Shown here: positions 31,861-41,006 of the stretch, in pieces | Layout: each line of letters starts with the position of its first letter | How positions within the stretch are numbered: position 1 is the stretch's first letter | DNA from: DAIMZI01 sp036734025 | Lineage (GTDB): Bacteria > Pseudomonadota > Alphaproteobacteria > Rhizobiales > Rhodomicrobiaceae | Reading direction: 5' to 3' | NCBI GenBank assembly: GCA_036734025.1 | Contig: DAIMZI010000002.1 | Location: 62,001 to 126,000, forward strand | DNA: 64,000 nt | The notes under the pieces: model-generated | The model's input: the letters and a program-made list of their open reading frames with translations, nothing else | Told to the model about the DNA's origin: nothing | The model's database searches: none | Program-made: the position numbers and the translations under genes

Positions 31861-33036
31861 TCAGGTTGCTCCGACGCGCTCGAAAGCAGCCGCCACGCCA
31901 AGGCCGCCGGCCGCCGCCAGCATCGCCAGACCGAGCGGCCCCGGCCGGTGCGGCGCTTCACGCACGAGCCGGCTGAACAGCCGCACCACAAGAACAGCGC
32001 CACTCGCGCCATAGGGATGGCCCAGAGCAATCGCGCCGCCATCGGCATTCACCAGTTTTTCCTCCAGCGACAGGATTTTCAGGCTGGCGAGCACCTGACT
32101 GGCGAAAGCCTCGTTGAACTCGATCGCGCCAAGCCGCTCGCGCGGTTCGCCGCCCAGCCGCGCAAACAGGGCCTGCACGGCGGGAACGGCGCCCAGCCCC
32201 GGCAGGTTCGGGCTGACGCCTGCAGTCGCCCCATCACGCACCAGCAATCCGGGCGGCTTGCCCAGCCGCGCATACAGGCTCTCGCTGACCAGAACCACCA
32301 TCGCGGCACCGTCATTGACCGGACAGCTATTGCCCGCACTGATGGTGCCACCAGGCGGCAGCAGCGCCGGCATGCGCGCCAGCACCTCAGCCGTGAGGCT
32401 GGCGCGCGGGCATTCGTCGCGGCGCTCGATCGCTCCGCCAGCGAGCGGTACGATTTCGGCATCGAAAGCTCCCCTCGCCTCGGCGGAGACGGCCTTCTGA
32501 TGGCTTTTCAGCGCGTAGGCGTCTTGCGACTGGCGGCCGATGCCATGAGCGCGCGCCACATTCTCCGCGCCCTCGACCATCTGCGGATCGCCGGCTTCTG
32601 GCGGGGCAAAAGGCGCCTGGTCGAAGAAGCGCGGCAGGCCGGCATAAAGCGATCTGGGCTTGGCGACACGCCACGGCGCTGTTGACGGGCTCTCCGCTCC
32701 CCCGGCGATGACGGCATCCGCAGCACCCGTCATGATCAAACGTGCGCCATGAAGAATGGCGTCCAGACCCGAAGCGCACTGGCGGTCGATCGTCAGCGCC
32801 GGCACCGCCTCGGGAAGCCCTGCGCTCAGCGCGACCAGCCTTGCCGGATTGCCGCCACCGCCCGCCGCGTTGCCGATCACAACTTCAGCGATATCTGCGC
32901 CTTGCAGCCCGCTGTCGGCGATCACGCTCTCGATGACCGGTGCGCCGAGCTCCTCGATGCGCCGGGTGCGGTGCAATCCGCCGATGCGCCCGATGGCGGT
33001 GCGGCGCGCTGCGATGATGATGGCCCGGCCGGTCAT
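31861..33036 (-). CDS. Thiolase-like protein lacking the second catalytic cysteine
   Basis: The 391-residue protein has the thiolase fold: nucleophile C87 in IDRQCASG, the NEAFA motif and H340 in the GHPYGASGA loop. The C-terminal position that normally reads LCIGGG reads LAAAGG, so the second catalytic cysteine is A374, and the loop before it is about four residues longer than usual. The enzyme may therefore be unable to perform ordinary Claisen condensation or may use another substrate. Its start overlaps the stop of the acyl-CoA ligase gene by four bases, and the pair follows bioY, which resembles the Bacillus yhfU-yhfT-yhfS order. Confidence 0.88.
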   Translation of the reverse strand: MTGRAIIIAARRTAIGRIGGLHRTRRIEELGAPVIESVIADSGLQGADIAEVVIGNAAGGGGNPARLVALSAGLPEAVPALTIDRQCASGLDAILHGARLIMTGAADAVIAGGAESPSTAPWRVAKPRSLYAGLPRFFDQAPFAPPEAGDPQMVEGAENVARAHGIGRQSQDAYALKSHQKAVSAEARGAFDAEIVPLAGGAIERRDECPRASLTAEVLARMPALLPPGGTISAGNSCPVNDGAAMVVLVSESLYARLGKPPGLLVRDGATAGVSPNLPGLGAVPAVQALFARLGGEPRERLGAIEFNEAFASQVLASLKILSLEEKLVNADGGAIALGHPYGASGAVLVVRLFSRLVREAPHRPGPLGLAMLAAAGGLGVAAAFERVGAT

Positions 33037-34442
33037 TGCATCTCCATGAAGCCGGGATCGCCACGGCTCAGGGCATCGCGCAGGCGGGCGATAGCAACCT
33101 TGCCTGAACGGGTCATGGGAAGACGCAGCGCGCGGAAAAATCGCTGCGGCGCGGCGCGCGCGCCTACTTTTTGCCGGCAGAACTCGATCAGTTGGGCGCG
33201 GCTGAGCGTGCAGCCCTCACGGGCGATTATGACGGCGGCGATCCGCTCGCCGCGCCGCTCATCGCACAAGCCCAGCACCACGGCCTGGACAACGTCGTCG
33301 TGGCTGACAAGCACGTCTTCCACGGGCTCCGGACGGATCTTGAGCCCCTTGGTGTTCATGGTCCGGTCGGCCCGTCCGCGGATCAGCAGGGCTCCGCTTT
33401 CATCGAGCACGCCGACATCGCCAACGCTCGCCCAGCCGCCCTGGGCAGCCGGACAGCCGACGTCTTCGCCGAGATAGCGCGAGAACAGCATGGGGCTGCG
33501 CACCCACACCAGCCCGGATGCACCAGCAGGCAGCACCTCGCCCTCGCTTGAACGGATTTCGACCTCGACACCGGGAAAAACCTTGCCAACAGTGTCAGAT
33601 CCGTCCGAGGCGCCATGCGCATGTGCGACATAGCTGAGTTCGGATGCGCCATAAGTCTCGATCACGCGGGCACCCGGCGCAGCCTGTTCAAGCGCAATGC
33701 GCTGGCTGACGCCAAGCCGCGCGCCGCCGCTGATGATCAGCCGCATGCCGGGCGCGGCGCGAAGCCCTTTGGCTAACGGCTCCAGCATGGCCGGCACGCC
33801 ATAAACGACGGTGGCGCCGTGCGCAGTGATTTCACGCAGCGCCCGGCCCGGCAGGTAGGGGGCGCAAAGGATCACGCTCAAGCCTGCGCAAAGCGCATGC
33901 ACCGCGCCATACAGAAACAGCGAGTGGCTGAGCGAACCGATGATAGCAACGCGGTCATCGCATTGAAAATCGAAGACGCGCTGCGCGGCGTCGAACGTGG
34001 CGAGCCATGACCGGTGGGTACGGGCGAAAATCTTGGCCCGGCCGGTCGTGCCCGAGGTCAGGCCAAAATAGAACTCGGCGTCGCCAGACACGTCAGGCCA
34101 TGCCACGTGGTCGTGGCGCTGCGGCAACGCCGCGTCGATTACCGTGCCAGCTCCGGCACGCACCAGCACGTCTTTGCGGTCTGTGTCGGACATCTGCTTG
34201 TCGAGCACCATCGCCGGACGACCGAGCGCGGCAGCGGCGAAGAAGGCGACCAGCAGATCGGATCCATCGGCCATGCTGATCGCGACCGGCCCGCCGGGTT
34301 GATCCTCCAGCCAGCCGGCGAATGCCTTTACGCGGCGCAGGAATTGCCCACGCGGCACGCATTGGCCGCGAAAGATGATCGCCGGCGCCTCGGGGGCGCG
34401 CGCGCAGACATCACGCAGTTCGGTGAAGACCGTCTTGCCCAT
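33033..34442 (-). CDS. AMP-dependent acyl-CoA ligase linked to bioY
   Basis: The 469-residue protein is an ANL-family adenylating enzyme. The P-loop is GLTSGTTGRAK (about 127-137), followed by the ETYGASE motif, the WASVGDVGVLD hinge region with an RGRADRTMNTKG sequence, and the catalytic lysine in TRSGKVAIARL near the end. It is somewhat shorter than the usual 500-550 residues, mainly at the N-terminus. It starts two bases after the bioY stop and overlaps the thiolase-like gene, so the three are one operon. By analogy with yhfT of Bacillus it probably activates a fatty or dicarboxylic acid, which is an inference. Confidence 0.88.
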   Translation of the reverse strand: MGKTVFTELRDVCARAPEAPAIIFRGQCVPRGQFLRRVKAFAGWLEDQPGGPVAISMADGSDLLVAFFAAAALGRPAMVLDKQMSDTDRKDVLVRAGAGTVIDAALPQRHDHVAWPDVSGDAEFYFGLTSGTTGRAKIFARTHRSWLATFDAAQRVFDFQCDDRVAIIGSLSHSLFLYGAVHALCAGLSVILCAPYLPGRALREITAHGATVVYGVPAMLEPLAKGLRAAPGMRLIISGGARLGVSQRIALEQAAPGARVIETYGASELSYVAHAHGASDGSDTVGKVFPGVEVEIRSSEGEVLPAGASGLVWVRSPMLFSRYLGEDVGCPAAQGGWASVGDVGVLDESGALLIRGRADRTMNTKGLKIRPEPVEDVLVSHDDVVQAVVLGLCDERRGERIAAVIIAREGCTLSRAQLIEFCRQKVGARAAPQRFFRALRLPMTRSGKVAIARLRDALSRGDPGFMEMQ

Positions 34443-34444
34443 CG

Positions 34445-35011
34445 CTAGCGCTTCTCCTCGCCCGCCGGCTTGTGCGAGATGAGCGGATAGCCGCGCTTCA
34501 CGAACATCGCCGCGCTGGCGGCAAAGGCGGCTTTCAGCACATCGCCGGGAAGGAATACCGCTGATGCCGTCGCAGCTTGCCAGATGCTCATGCCACCGAG
34601 CCACGACAGCATCGGGATGCCGAGCGCATAAATCGCGCCGATGCCGCCGATCAGATTGATCGCGAAGGCCCTGGCGAAGCTGAGGCGGGCCCAGAATATT
34701 TGCGTCAGCCATCCGATCACCAGCGCACCCAGCGGCCAGCCGAGCAGAAAGCCGGCGCTGGGGCCGACAAAGACGCTCAAGCCGCCGCGCCCCCCCGTCA
34801 GCAGCGGCAGACCGGCCGCAACAAGAAGAAGGAACAGCAGAACCGCCAGTGCGCCGCGACGCGCTCCCAGGATCGACCCCGCCAGCATCACCCCGAGCGT
34901 CTGTGCAGTGATCGGCACCGGCACGACCGGGAGAAGCACCATGGGCGCAAGGCCGAGCACAGCGATGATCGCGGCAAACAAGGCGATATAGACGATATCG
35001 GTGATCCGCAT
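34445..35011 (-). CDS. bioY: Biotin ECF transporter substrate-binding subunit BioY
   Basis: BioY is the membrane subunit that captures biotin. The 188-residue protein has six hydrophobic segments and the family motifs VPVPITAQTLGVMLAGSILG and GPSAGFLLGWPLGA. The ATG at 35011 has a GGAGG five bases away and is preferred to the GTG at 35023. The bioM and bioN genes lie upstream on the same strand, separated by about 200 bases, so bioY may have its own promoter there. Confidence 0.95.
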   Translation of the reverse strand: MRITDIVYIALFAAIIAVLGLAPMVLLPVVPVPITAQTLGVMLAGSILGARRGALAVLLFLLLVAAGLPLLTGGRGGLSVFVGPSAGFLLGWPLGALVIGWLTQIFWARLSFARAFAINLIGGIGAIYALGIPMLSWLGGMSIWQAATASAVFLPGDVLKAAFAASAAMFVKRGYPLISHKPAGEEKR

Positions 35012-35215
35012 CCTGACCTCCACGAGCGACTGGCAAGCGCGCAGACTGGCGCAAGGACATGATGCCCCCGCTAGCCCCTGCTGCCGGCAGGCGCGCGTTC
35101 TGAAAACCGGTGTCCATGACCGCGCTTCAAGTTCTTGTTCTGTCGTAATCTGGACGCTTCGCGCCCGCCTTCGGCTCCGAGCACGAAACCGGCTCCATTT
35201 TTAGCCGAAAATACT
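35012..35215 (-). other. Spacer between bioN and bioY
   Basis: This 204-base spacer contains repeat-like fragments, AAAACCGGTGTCC near 35104 and AAACCGGCTCC near 35180, which resemble the AACCGGTTTT repeats seen in pdxY. I looked for a BioR-type box (TTATNNATAA) and did not find one. A promoter for bioY may lie here. Confidence 0.35.
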
Positions 35216-35818
35216 CTAGCGCCGGTGCTCGAACCCCCGCGCCTCGATTGCTTCGCTCAGATTGCGCGCCATTTGCAATGTCTTTATCAGCAACGGGCCT
35301 GTCGAGCGAAAGACCGACGCCCGCGCACCGCGCGCCGCGCGTGCAGCCTCGATCTCGCGGTAATCATTCAGCAGCACCGGCACGAAGCGGATGACCAGCG
35401 CGATCGCGAGCCCGACACGGTGGGGATCAACACCCAGCGGACGCAGGAAGCCGGCCGCGCGGCCAAGTGTCTCGATCATCGCGGAAAATGGCGTGGTGAG
35501 CGTGATGAGCCCGGCAAGCAGCACCAGGCTCAGGATGCGCATGGCCGTCAGGGCCGCCGGCAATGGTCCGCTAAGGCCCAGATGCGCGGCCGTGATCAGG
35601 ATCACCAGCAGCCACACCGGGCGCAGCGTCGCCAGCATCTCGCGCAAGCTGAGATGCGCCAGCGGGTAAAGAAGCGCCACACCCGCCAGCACCAGAGCCT
35701 GAACGAGCAGCGATGAAACCAGGAAAATCGCCGCCCCGGCAAAGAACAGCGCGCCGAGCTTTAACCCCGCGCCGAGCCGGTGGATGGGGGAATTGCGCTG
35801 GATATGGATTGCGAACAT
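35216..35818 (-). CDS. bioN: Biotin ECF transporter transmembrane protein BioN
   Basis: BioN is the T-component that couples the ATPase to BioY. The 200-residue CbiQ-family protein has four or five membrane helices, the conserved N-terminal SPIHRLGAGLKL, and two coupling motifs, ARAARGA and EAIEARGFEHRR, which insert into the ATPase grooves. It overlaps the end of bioM by 58 bases, an unusually long overlap that reflects a C-terminal extension on BioM. Confidence 0.93.
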   Translation of the reverse strand: MFAIHIQRNSPIHRLGAGLKLGALFFAGAAIFLVSSLLVQALVLAGVALLYPLAHLSLREMLATLRPVWLLVILITAAHLGLSGPLPAALTAMRILSLVLLAGLITLTTPFSAMIETLGRAAGFLRPLGVDPHRVGLAIALVIRFVPVLLNDYREIEAARAARGARASVFRSTGPLLIKTLQMARNLSEAIEARGFEHRR

Positions 35819-36492
35819 GCCGGCACGCTTTCGATATAGCGGGGGATCACGGCGTCTGGCGGACCCTCAGCAGCAACATGGCCCGCATCCAGCCACACGA
35901 CACGATCATAGCCGGCAATAAGGTCGAGATCATGGGTGATGACGATCACGGGCTGCGCCAGTGATGCGATAAGCCCGCTGATCCGCGCCCTGTTCGCCAG
36001 GTCGAGCGATGCGAGCGGTTCATCAAGGACCACATAACGCGGGCTCATGATGATCACCGACAGGATGCTGAGCAATTTCTTCTCCCCGCCGCTGAGCAGA
36101 TGCGCGGGATGCTGACGCTTTTCGCCAAGTCCGTGAGCGTCGAGAACAGCGTGGATTCGCCGCTCAATCTCCTCGCCGGGAAGGTTCATATTGCGCAGCC
36201 CGAAGGCAAGGTCTTCTTCCACGCTCGGCATGATGATCTGATGATCGGGGTTCTGGAATACCAGCCCCACCGCGAGGCGCGCCCGTGCCGGATCCTTGCG
36301 GGTGGATACGCCGTCGATCATCACCTCGCCCCGGTCGGCGCGCACCAGCCCGTTGAGGATGCGCGCCAAGGTCGATTTGCCCGAGCCGTTGGCGCCGATG
36401 ATGGCGGTGCGGCCTTGGCCGAGGCGCAGGCTGATGCCGCGCAGCACCGGCTTGCCATCAAAGCTGTGCGCAATGTCGATCAGCTCGATCAT
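35761..36492 (-). CDS. bioM: Biotin ECF transporter ATPase BioM
   Basis: BioM powers biotin uptake together with BioN and BioY. From the ATG at 36492 it has 243 residues, with Walker A GANGSGKST (33-41), the Q-loop in VGLVFQNPDHQI, signature LSGGEKK and Walker B YVVLDEP followed by a switch histidine in ITHDLD. About 25 C-terminal residues after IPRYIES extend beyond the usual end and overlap bioN. An upstream start at 36519 would overlap the SLC13 gene; neither start has a strong ribosome site. Confidence 0.93.
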   Translation of the reverse strand: MIELIDIAHSFDGKPVLRGISLRLGQGRTAIIGANGSGKSTLARILNGLVRADRGEVMIDGVSTRKDPARARLAVGLVFQNPDHQIIMPSVEEDLAFGLRNMNLPGEEIERRIHAVLDAHGLGEKRQHPAHLLSGGEKKLLSILSVIIMSPRYVVLDEPLASLDLANRARISGLIASLAQPVIVITHDLDLIAGYDRVVWLDAGHVAAEGPPDAVIPRYIESVPACSQSISSAIPPSTGSARG

Positions 36493-36506
36493 CTGCGGGG
36501 CGCCGG

Positions 36507-38285
36507 TCACATGGGCCACACAAGGAGGATGACCGGCACAGCCACCACCAGCACCAGCACTTCCAGCGGCAGGCCAAGGGGCCAGTAATCGCTGAACTTG
36601 TAGCCGCCCGGCCCCATGATCAGCGTGTTGTTCTTATGCCCGATCGGTGTCAGGAACGAGCATGAGGCCGCGACCGCTACGCCCATCAGGAACGGGTCGG
36701 GACTGGCACCGAGCTTGCCGGCGATGTCCAGTGCTACAGGCGCGGCGATGACGGCGGTCGCCGAATTGTTGAGGGCATCGGAGAGCACCATGGTCACCGC
36801 CATCAGCAATATCAGGACGATGGCGGGCGACAGGCCGGATGACACCCCGATGATCTGCGCCGCGATCAGCGCCGTGCCGCCGCTCGCCTCGAGCGCCGCG
36901 CCCAGCGGGATGAGCGAGCCGACCAGCACAACCACCGGCCATTCGACCGAATCATAGACATCGCGCGCCGGCAGAATGCCAAACGCGACATAACCGAGGC
37001 ACGTCCCGGCAAGCGCTATTGTAAGCGGCAGCAATTCGACCGTTGCCAGAGCCACCGCAAAGGCAAACAGCAGGCCCGCCAGCAGCGCCCGGTCATGCTG
37101 TACCGCGTGTGTGGCACCGCCTGCCAGCGGCAGACCGCCCAACCAGTCGGCCACTGCCGGCAGACGCTCGCTCGGCCCGTAAAGCAGGAGGATATCGCCC
37201 GGCTGGATGGCCAGGCGGCGGATGCGCTCGGCGAACTGCTTGCCCTGACGCAGCACCCCCAGCAACACGATGCCATGCCGCGACAGCAGCCGCATGCTGT
37301 GGGCCGAGCGCCCGACGATGCGCCCGCTCTCCGGCACCACGACTTCTAGAAAGCCGAGATCGGAAGACTTGAGCAGCTTCTTGTCATCGCGTTCATCGAT
37401 GAAGGTCAGATCCAGCATGCCAGCGATCTCGGAGATCTGCTTGGGCGAACCTTCGATGACAAGCGTGTCGCCCGCCTTAACGGTCTGCCAGCGCGCCAGA
37501 CCGGGCAGTCGCTCCTGGCGGCGGAACAGGCCGAGTATCGCCGTCTCGGTCTTTTCGGCCGCGTCGTCGAGATCGCGCACGCGCTTGCCGATGACATCGG
37601 AGTCCTCGGGCACCAGCAATTCGGCGACATAATCATCGAGCGAGAAGCCGGTTTGCGCTTTGCTTTTCCCGGCCCTTTCCACCGGGATCAGCCGCCAGCC
37701 GAAAAGAGCGATGAACGCCGTGCCGATAATGGCGCAGGCGAGACCTACGGGAGCAAAATCGAACATATCGAAAGATGAGCCGAGCGCGCGTTCGCGGAAA
37801 CTGGCGATAATGATGTTGGGCGGCGTGCCGATGAGCGTGATGAGGCCGCCGAGCATGGTCGCGAAAGACAATGGCATCAGCGTCAGGCCCGGCGCGCGCT
37901 TTGCTTTTTCCGCCGCCTGCAGATCGACCGGCATCAGCAGCGCGAGCGCAGCCACATTGTTCATCACCGCCGACAGACTGGCGCCCAGCCCGGCCATGAT
38001 CGCGATGTGTGATGACAGCGAACGCCCGGTGTCGATGAGACGGCGCGACAGCGCATCGACCACTCCGGCATTGGAGAGGCCGCGGCTGATGATGAGCACG
38101 AGGGCGATGATGATGGTGGCAGGGTGGGCAAAGCCGGAAAAAGCCTCCGAAACGGGCACCGCGCCGACTATAACCGCCACTATGAGCGCGGCGAAGGAAA
38201 TGAAATCATACCTCCAGCGCCCCCAGATCAGCAGGGCGATGACGAAGCCGAGCAGGCTGAAAATGACGATCTGATCGGTGGTCAT
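36507..38285 (-). CDS. SLC13-family permease with two RCK_C domains
   Basis: The 592-residue protein is a divalent anion:sodium symporter-like permease with membrane halves at about 1-185 and 390-592. The family signatures are visible in MNNVAALALLMPV with GTPPNIII in the first half and LSDALNNSATAVI with IGHKNN in the second. Two TrkA-C (RCK_C) regulatory domains occupy the central cytoplasmic part (about 200-370). Substrates of this branch include sulfate and di-acids; the exact one is unknown. It precedes bioM on the same strand by 14 bases, so the biotin uptake genes may be co-transcribed with it. Confidence 0.9.
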   Translation of the reverse strand: MTTDQIVIFSLLGFVIALLIWGRWRYDFISFAALIVAVIVGAVPVSEAFSGFAHPATIIIALVLIISRGLSNAGVVDALSRRLIDTGRSLSSHIAIMAGLGASLSAVMNNVAALALLMPVDLQAAEKAKRAPGLTLMPLSFATMLGGLITLIGTPPNIIIASFRERALGSSFDMFDFAPVGLACAIIGTAFIALFGWRLIPVERAGKSKAQTGFSLDDYVAELLVPEDSDVIGKRVRDLDDAAEKTETAILGLFRRQERLPGLARWQTVKAGDTLVIEGSPKQISEIAGMLDLTFIDERDDKKLLKSSDLGFLEVVVPESGRIVGRSAHSMRLLSRHGIVLLGVLRQGKQFAERIRRLAIQPGDILLLYGPSERLPAVADWLGGLPLAGGATHAVQHDRALLAGLLFAFAVALATVELLPLTIALAGTCLGYVAFGILPARDVYDSVEWPVVVLVGSLIPLGAALEASGGTALIAAQIIGVSSGLSPAIVLILLMAVTMVLSDALNNSATAVIAAPVALDIAGKLGASPDPFLMGVAVAASCSFLTPIGHKNNTLIMGPGGYKFSDYWPLGLPLEVLVLVVAVPVILLVWPM

Positions 38286-38426
38286 GGCCCTTGCTGATGG
38301 CTGTCGGGCGAAGCGCGTCCTGCGCGCATACGCATGATTTATGCTTGTGCCGGGTTTCAATCTATGCAAGCGCAGAAGGCCTTGCAAACCAAGACCATTA
38401 CAGGCCAAGCGCGGCAAACCTGCACC

Positions 38427-39404
38427 ATGGATGTTTTTCCCGCAACCGCTGCTGCAATCATGCAGGCCGCACAGGCGCTTCGCCGCGGTGATCTGGTCGC
38501 CTTTCCCACAGAAACCGTGTACGGGCTGGGCGCAAATGCGCGTGATGCGCGCGCCGTCGCCGCCATCTTCGCGGCCAAACAGCGCCCCCGCTTCAATCCG
38601 CTCATTGTCCACGTGCTCGATGTGCCCGCCGCGCAGCGCCTGGCGATGCTCGAAGGTGGGGCCGAACGCCTGGCAAATGCCTTCTGGCCGGGACCGTTGA
38701 GCCTGGTGGCGCCAATGCGAGCGGATGCAGGGCTTTGCGATCTGGTCACAGCCGGCCTTGACACCGTGGCCCTTCGCGTACCGGATCATCCGGTGGCGCG
38801 GGCGCTGCTCGATGTCTCACGGCTGCCGATCGCCGCGCCAAGCGCCAATGTTTCTGGCCGGCTCAGCCCTTCGCGCGCGTCGCATGTGGCGGCCGATCTG
38901 GCACATGTGCCCGGCATGATCCTCGATGGCGGGGCGTGTCCTGGCGGGCTTGAATCGACCATTGTGGGTTTCGGCGCGGATGGGCCGGTGCTGCTGCGCC
39001 CGGGCGGATTGGCGCGTGAGGAGATCGAAGCCGTTCTCGGCGCCCGGCTGGGCGCGCCGGCGGCCTCGCCCCGGCCGCTGTCGCCCGGCATGAGCCTCAG
39101 CCACTATGCGCCGCGCACGCCTGTGCGCATCAACGCGACCGAGCTTCACGACGACGAGGTGATGCTCGGCTTTGGCCGGCACACGCCGCCGCCCGGGCGC
39201 GGGCTCAATCTGAGCGCCTCGGGCGATCTGCGCGAGGCCGCGGCCAATTTCTTTGCCTATCTGCGTGAGCTTGACCGGACCGGCGCCAGCACCATCGCGG
39301 TTGCTCCCATCCCGCGCGCCGGACTTGGCGAGGCGATCAATGACCGGCTGGCGCGCGCCAGCGCCGATGATACCGGTCTGTCCCCTGCAGCTTCGAGCGA
39401 TTGA
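38427..39404 (+). CDS. Threonylcarbamoyl-AMP synthase, Sua5 type
   Basis: The enzyme makes threonylcarbamoyl-AMP from threonine, bicarbonate and ATP for the universal t6A37 modification of ANN-decoding tRNAs. The 325-residue protein has the YrdC domain with PTETVYGLGA (27-36), KQRPRFNPL (51-59) and the APSANVSGR motif, followed by a linker with SPGMSLSHYAP and the C-terminal Sua5 domain. The long form identifies Sua5 rather than TsaC. I chose the ATG at 38427 because the YrdC domain begins there; the frame stays open upstream. Confidence 0.93.
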   Translation: MDVFPATAAAIMQAAQALRRGDLVAFPTETVYGLGANARDARAVAAIFAAKQRPRFNPLIVHVLDVPAAQRLAMLEGGAERLANAFWPGPLSLVAPMRADAGLCDLVTAGLDTVALRVPDHPVARALLDVSRLPIAAPSANVSGRLSPSRASHVAADLAHVPGMILDGGACPGGLESTIVGFGADGPVLLRPGGLAREEIEAVLGARLGAPAASPRPLSPGMSLSHYAPRTPVRINATELHDDEVMLGFGRHTPPPGRGLNLSASGDLREAAANFFAYLRELDRTGASTIAVAPIPRAGLGEAINDRLARASADDTGLSPAASSD

Positions 39405-39473
39405 CAATCACGCGCATTTTCAAACCATCCGGGCTTGCGCTATGCTTCGCTGCAAAGTCACAAATGAGGTGAG

Positions 39474-40943
39474 ATGACTGTACCTGAACCCACGCCGCGC
39501 AATACCGGCGCCCGGCAGACCATGACGCAAGCCCCCGCGCCGCGGCTGCTTCAGCAGCTTGCCGAGATCGTCGGGACGGCGAACGCGCTGAGCGCGCCTG
39601 AAGACCTCGCCCCTTACATGGAAGAATGGCGTGGTCTTTACCGCGCCAGCACTCCGCTGCTGCTCAAGCCGGCCAGTACACAAGAGGTGTCGCGGATCAT
39701 GGCGCTGGCCCACGAGGCCGGCATTGCCGTGGTGCCGCAAGGCGGCAATACCGGGCTGGTCGGCGGACAATTGCCGATGCCCGACGGCCACGAGATCGTG
39801 CTGAACCTGTCCCGGCTCAACAGGGTGCGCAGCATTGATATCGCCAACAACACCATGACCATCGAGGCCGGCGCGACGCTGGCTCAGGCCCAGCAGGCCG
39901 CCGATGGGGCCGGACGTCTGTTCCCCTTGAGCCTTGCTGCTGAAGGCACCTGCCAGATCGGCGGCAATCTGGCAACAAATGCCGGCGGCATTCATGTGCT
40001 GGCCTATGGCAATGCGCGCGCGCTGACGCTGGGGCTGGAGGTGGTGCTTGCCGACGGGCGCGTCTGGAACGGTCTGCGGGCCTTGCGCAAGGACAATACC
40101 GGCTATGACCTGCGCGACCTGTTCATCGGCTCGGAAGGCACGCTCGGCATCATCACGGCCGCCGTCCTGAAGCTGTTCCCCAAACCGGCGGAGCAGGCGT
40201 GTGCCTTTCTGGCGTTCGACAGCCTTGAGGATGTGGCGCGCCTGTTCGAGATGGCGCAGGCGCGCGCCGGTAGCGCCCTGAGCGCGTTCGAGTTCCTGCC
40301 CCGGCTGGCGATCGAATTCTTGGCCAGACACATGCCGGAGGTCCGCGATCCCCTAAGCCAGCCGCACCCCTGGTATGCGCTGCTCGAAGTCTCGGGCGCG
40401 CAAGCCGACGGTCAGGCCGCCGCCATCCTTGAAAACGTGCTTGAAGCTGCGTTCGAGGCCGGGATCGTGAGTGATGGAGCCGTCGCCGCATCGATCGGCC
40501 AGGCGCAAGCGTTCTGGGATCTGCGCGAGCGGCTGTCGGAGGTGCAGAAATATGAAGGCGGCTCTATAAAGCACGATATCGCCGTGCCGGTGAGTCAGGT
40601 GCCGAGCTTCATTGCGCGCGCCAATGCCGAAGTCGAGCGGCTGGTGCCCGGTGCGCGCCCCTTCCCGTTCGGTCATTTCGGCGATGGCAATGTGCACTAC
40701 AATATCAGTCAGCCGGTGGGGATGGACCCGCAGGCTTTCCTGGCTCGTTGGGACGATGTGGCCAAAGCGGTTCATGCCATCGTCAGCGAGCTGGGCGGCT
40801 CGATCAGTGCCGAACACGGGGTCGGACGCATGAAGCGTGACCTGCTGCCCGGCGTGAAGGATGAAACCGAAATGGCCATGATGCGGGCCATCAAGGCGGC
40901 GCTTGATCCCAAGGGCATCCTCAATCCCGGCAAGGTGCTGTAG
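39474..40943 (+). CDS. FAD-binding dehydrogenase (D-2-hydroxy acid type)
   Basis: The 489-residue flavoprotein belongs to the GlcD/D-2-hydroxyglutarate dehydrogenase group. The FAD-binding PCMH domain has the PQGGNTGLVGGQ loop near residue 85 and the GGNLATNAGG motif near 165. The C-terminal domain has the metal- and substrate-binding GHFGDGNVHYN and EHGVGRMKR, ending in the family-typical LNPGKVL. It oxidises a D-2-hydroxy acid and passes electrons to an acceptor such as ETF or a cytochrome. The substrate could be D-lactate, D-2-hydroxyglutarate or glycolate. An internal ATG 16 codons in is an alternative start. Confidence 0.92.
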   Translation: MTVPEPTPRNTGARQTMTQAPAPRLLQQLAEIVGTANALSAPEDLAPYMEEWRGLYRASTPLLLKPASTQEVSRIMALAHEAGIAVVPQGGNTGLVGGQLPMPDGHEIVLNLSRLNRVRSIDIANNTMTIEAGATLAQAQQAADGAGRLFPLSLAAEGTCQIGGNLATNAGGIHVLAYGNARALTLGLEVVLADGRVWNGLRALRKDNTGYDLRDLFIGSEGTLGIITAAVLKLFPKPAEQACAFLAFDSLEDVARLFEMAQARAGSALSAFEFLPRLAIEFLARHMPEVRDPLSQPHPWYALLEVSGAQADGQAAAILENVLEAAFEAGIVSDGAVAASIGQAQAFWDLRERLSEVQKYEGGSIKHDIAVPVSQVPSFIARANAEVERLVPGARPFPFGHFGDGNVHYNISQPVGMDPQAFLARWDDVAKAVHAIVSELGGSISAEHGVGRMKRDLLPGVKDETEMAMMRAIKAALDPKGILNPGKVL

Positions 40944-41000
40944 GCGCGCCGCGCGCTGTAATTCCCAGCACCTTGCGATCGCAGCAAAGCCCTGCTTTGC
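40931..41000. terminator. Double inverted repeat between convergent genes
   Basis: CAAGGTGCTG (40931-40940, within the last codons of the FAD gene) pairs perfectly with CAGCACCTTG (40966-40975). A second perfect hairpin, GCAAAGC/GCTTTGC with a CCT loop, follows at 40984-41000. Both lie between converging stop codons at 40943 and 41007, so a bidirectional terminator is likely. Confidence 0.55.
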
Positions 41001-41006
41001 ACCTGA

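Noticed and set aside
34443..35117. N-terminal extension of the acyl-CoA ligase frame through the bioY region
   Set aside because: The extension is antiparallel in sense to nothing but overlaps bioY in another frame on the same strand; bioY is clearly real and the ligase domain begins at 34442.
35012..35215. BioR-type operator upstream of bioY
   Set aside because: No TTATNNATAA-like palindrome is present in the spacer.
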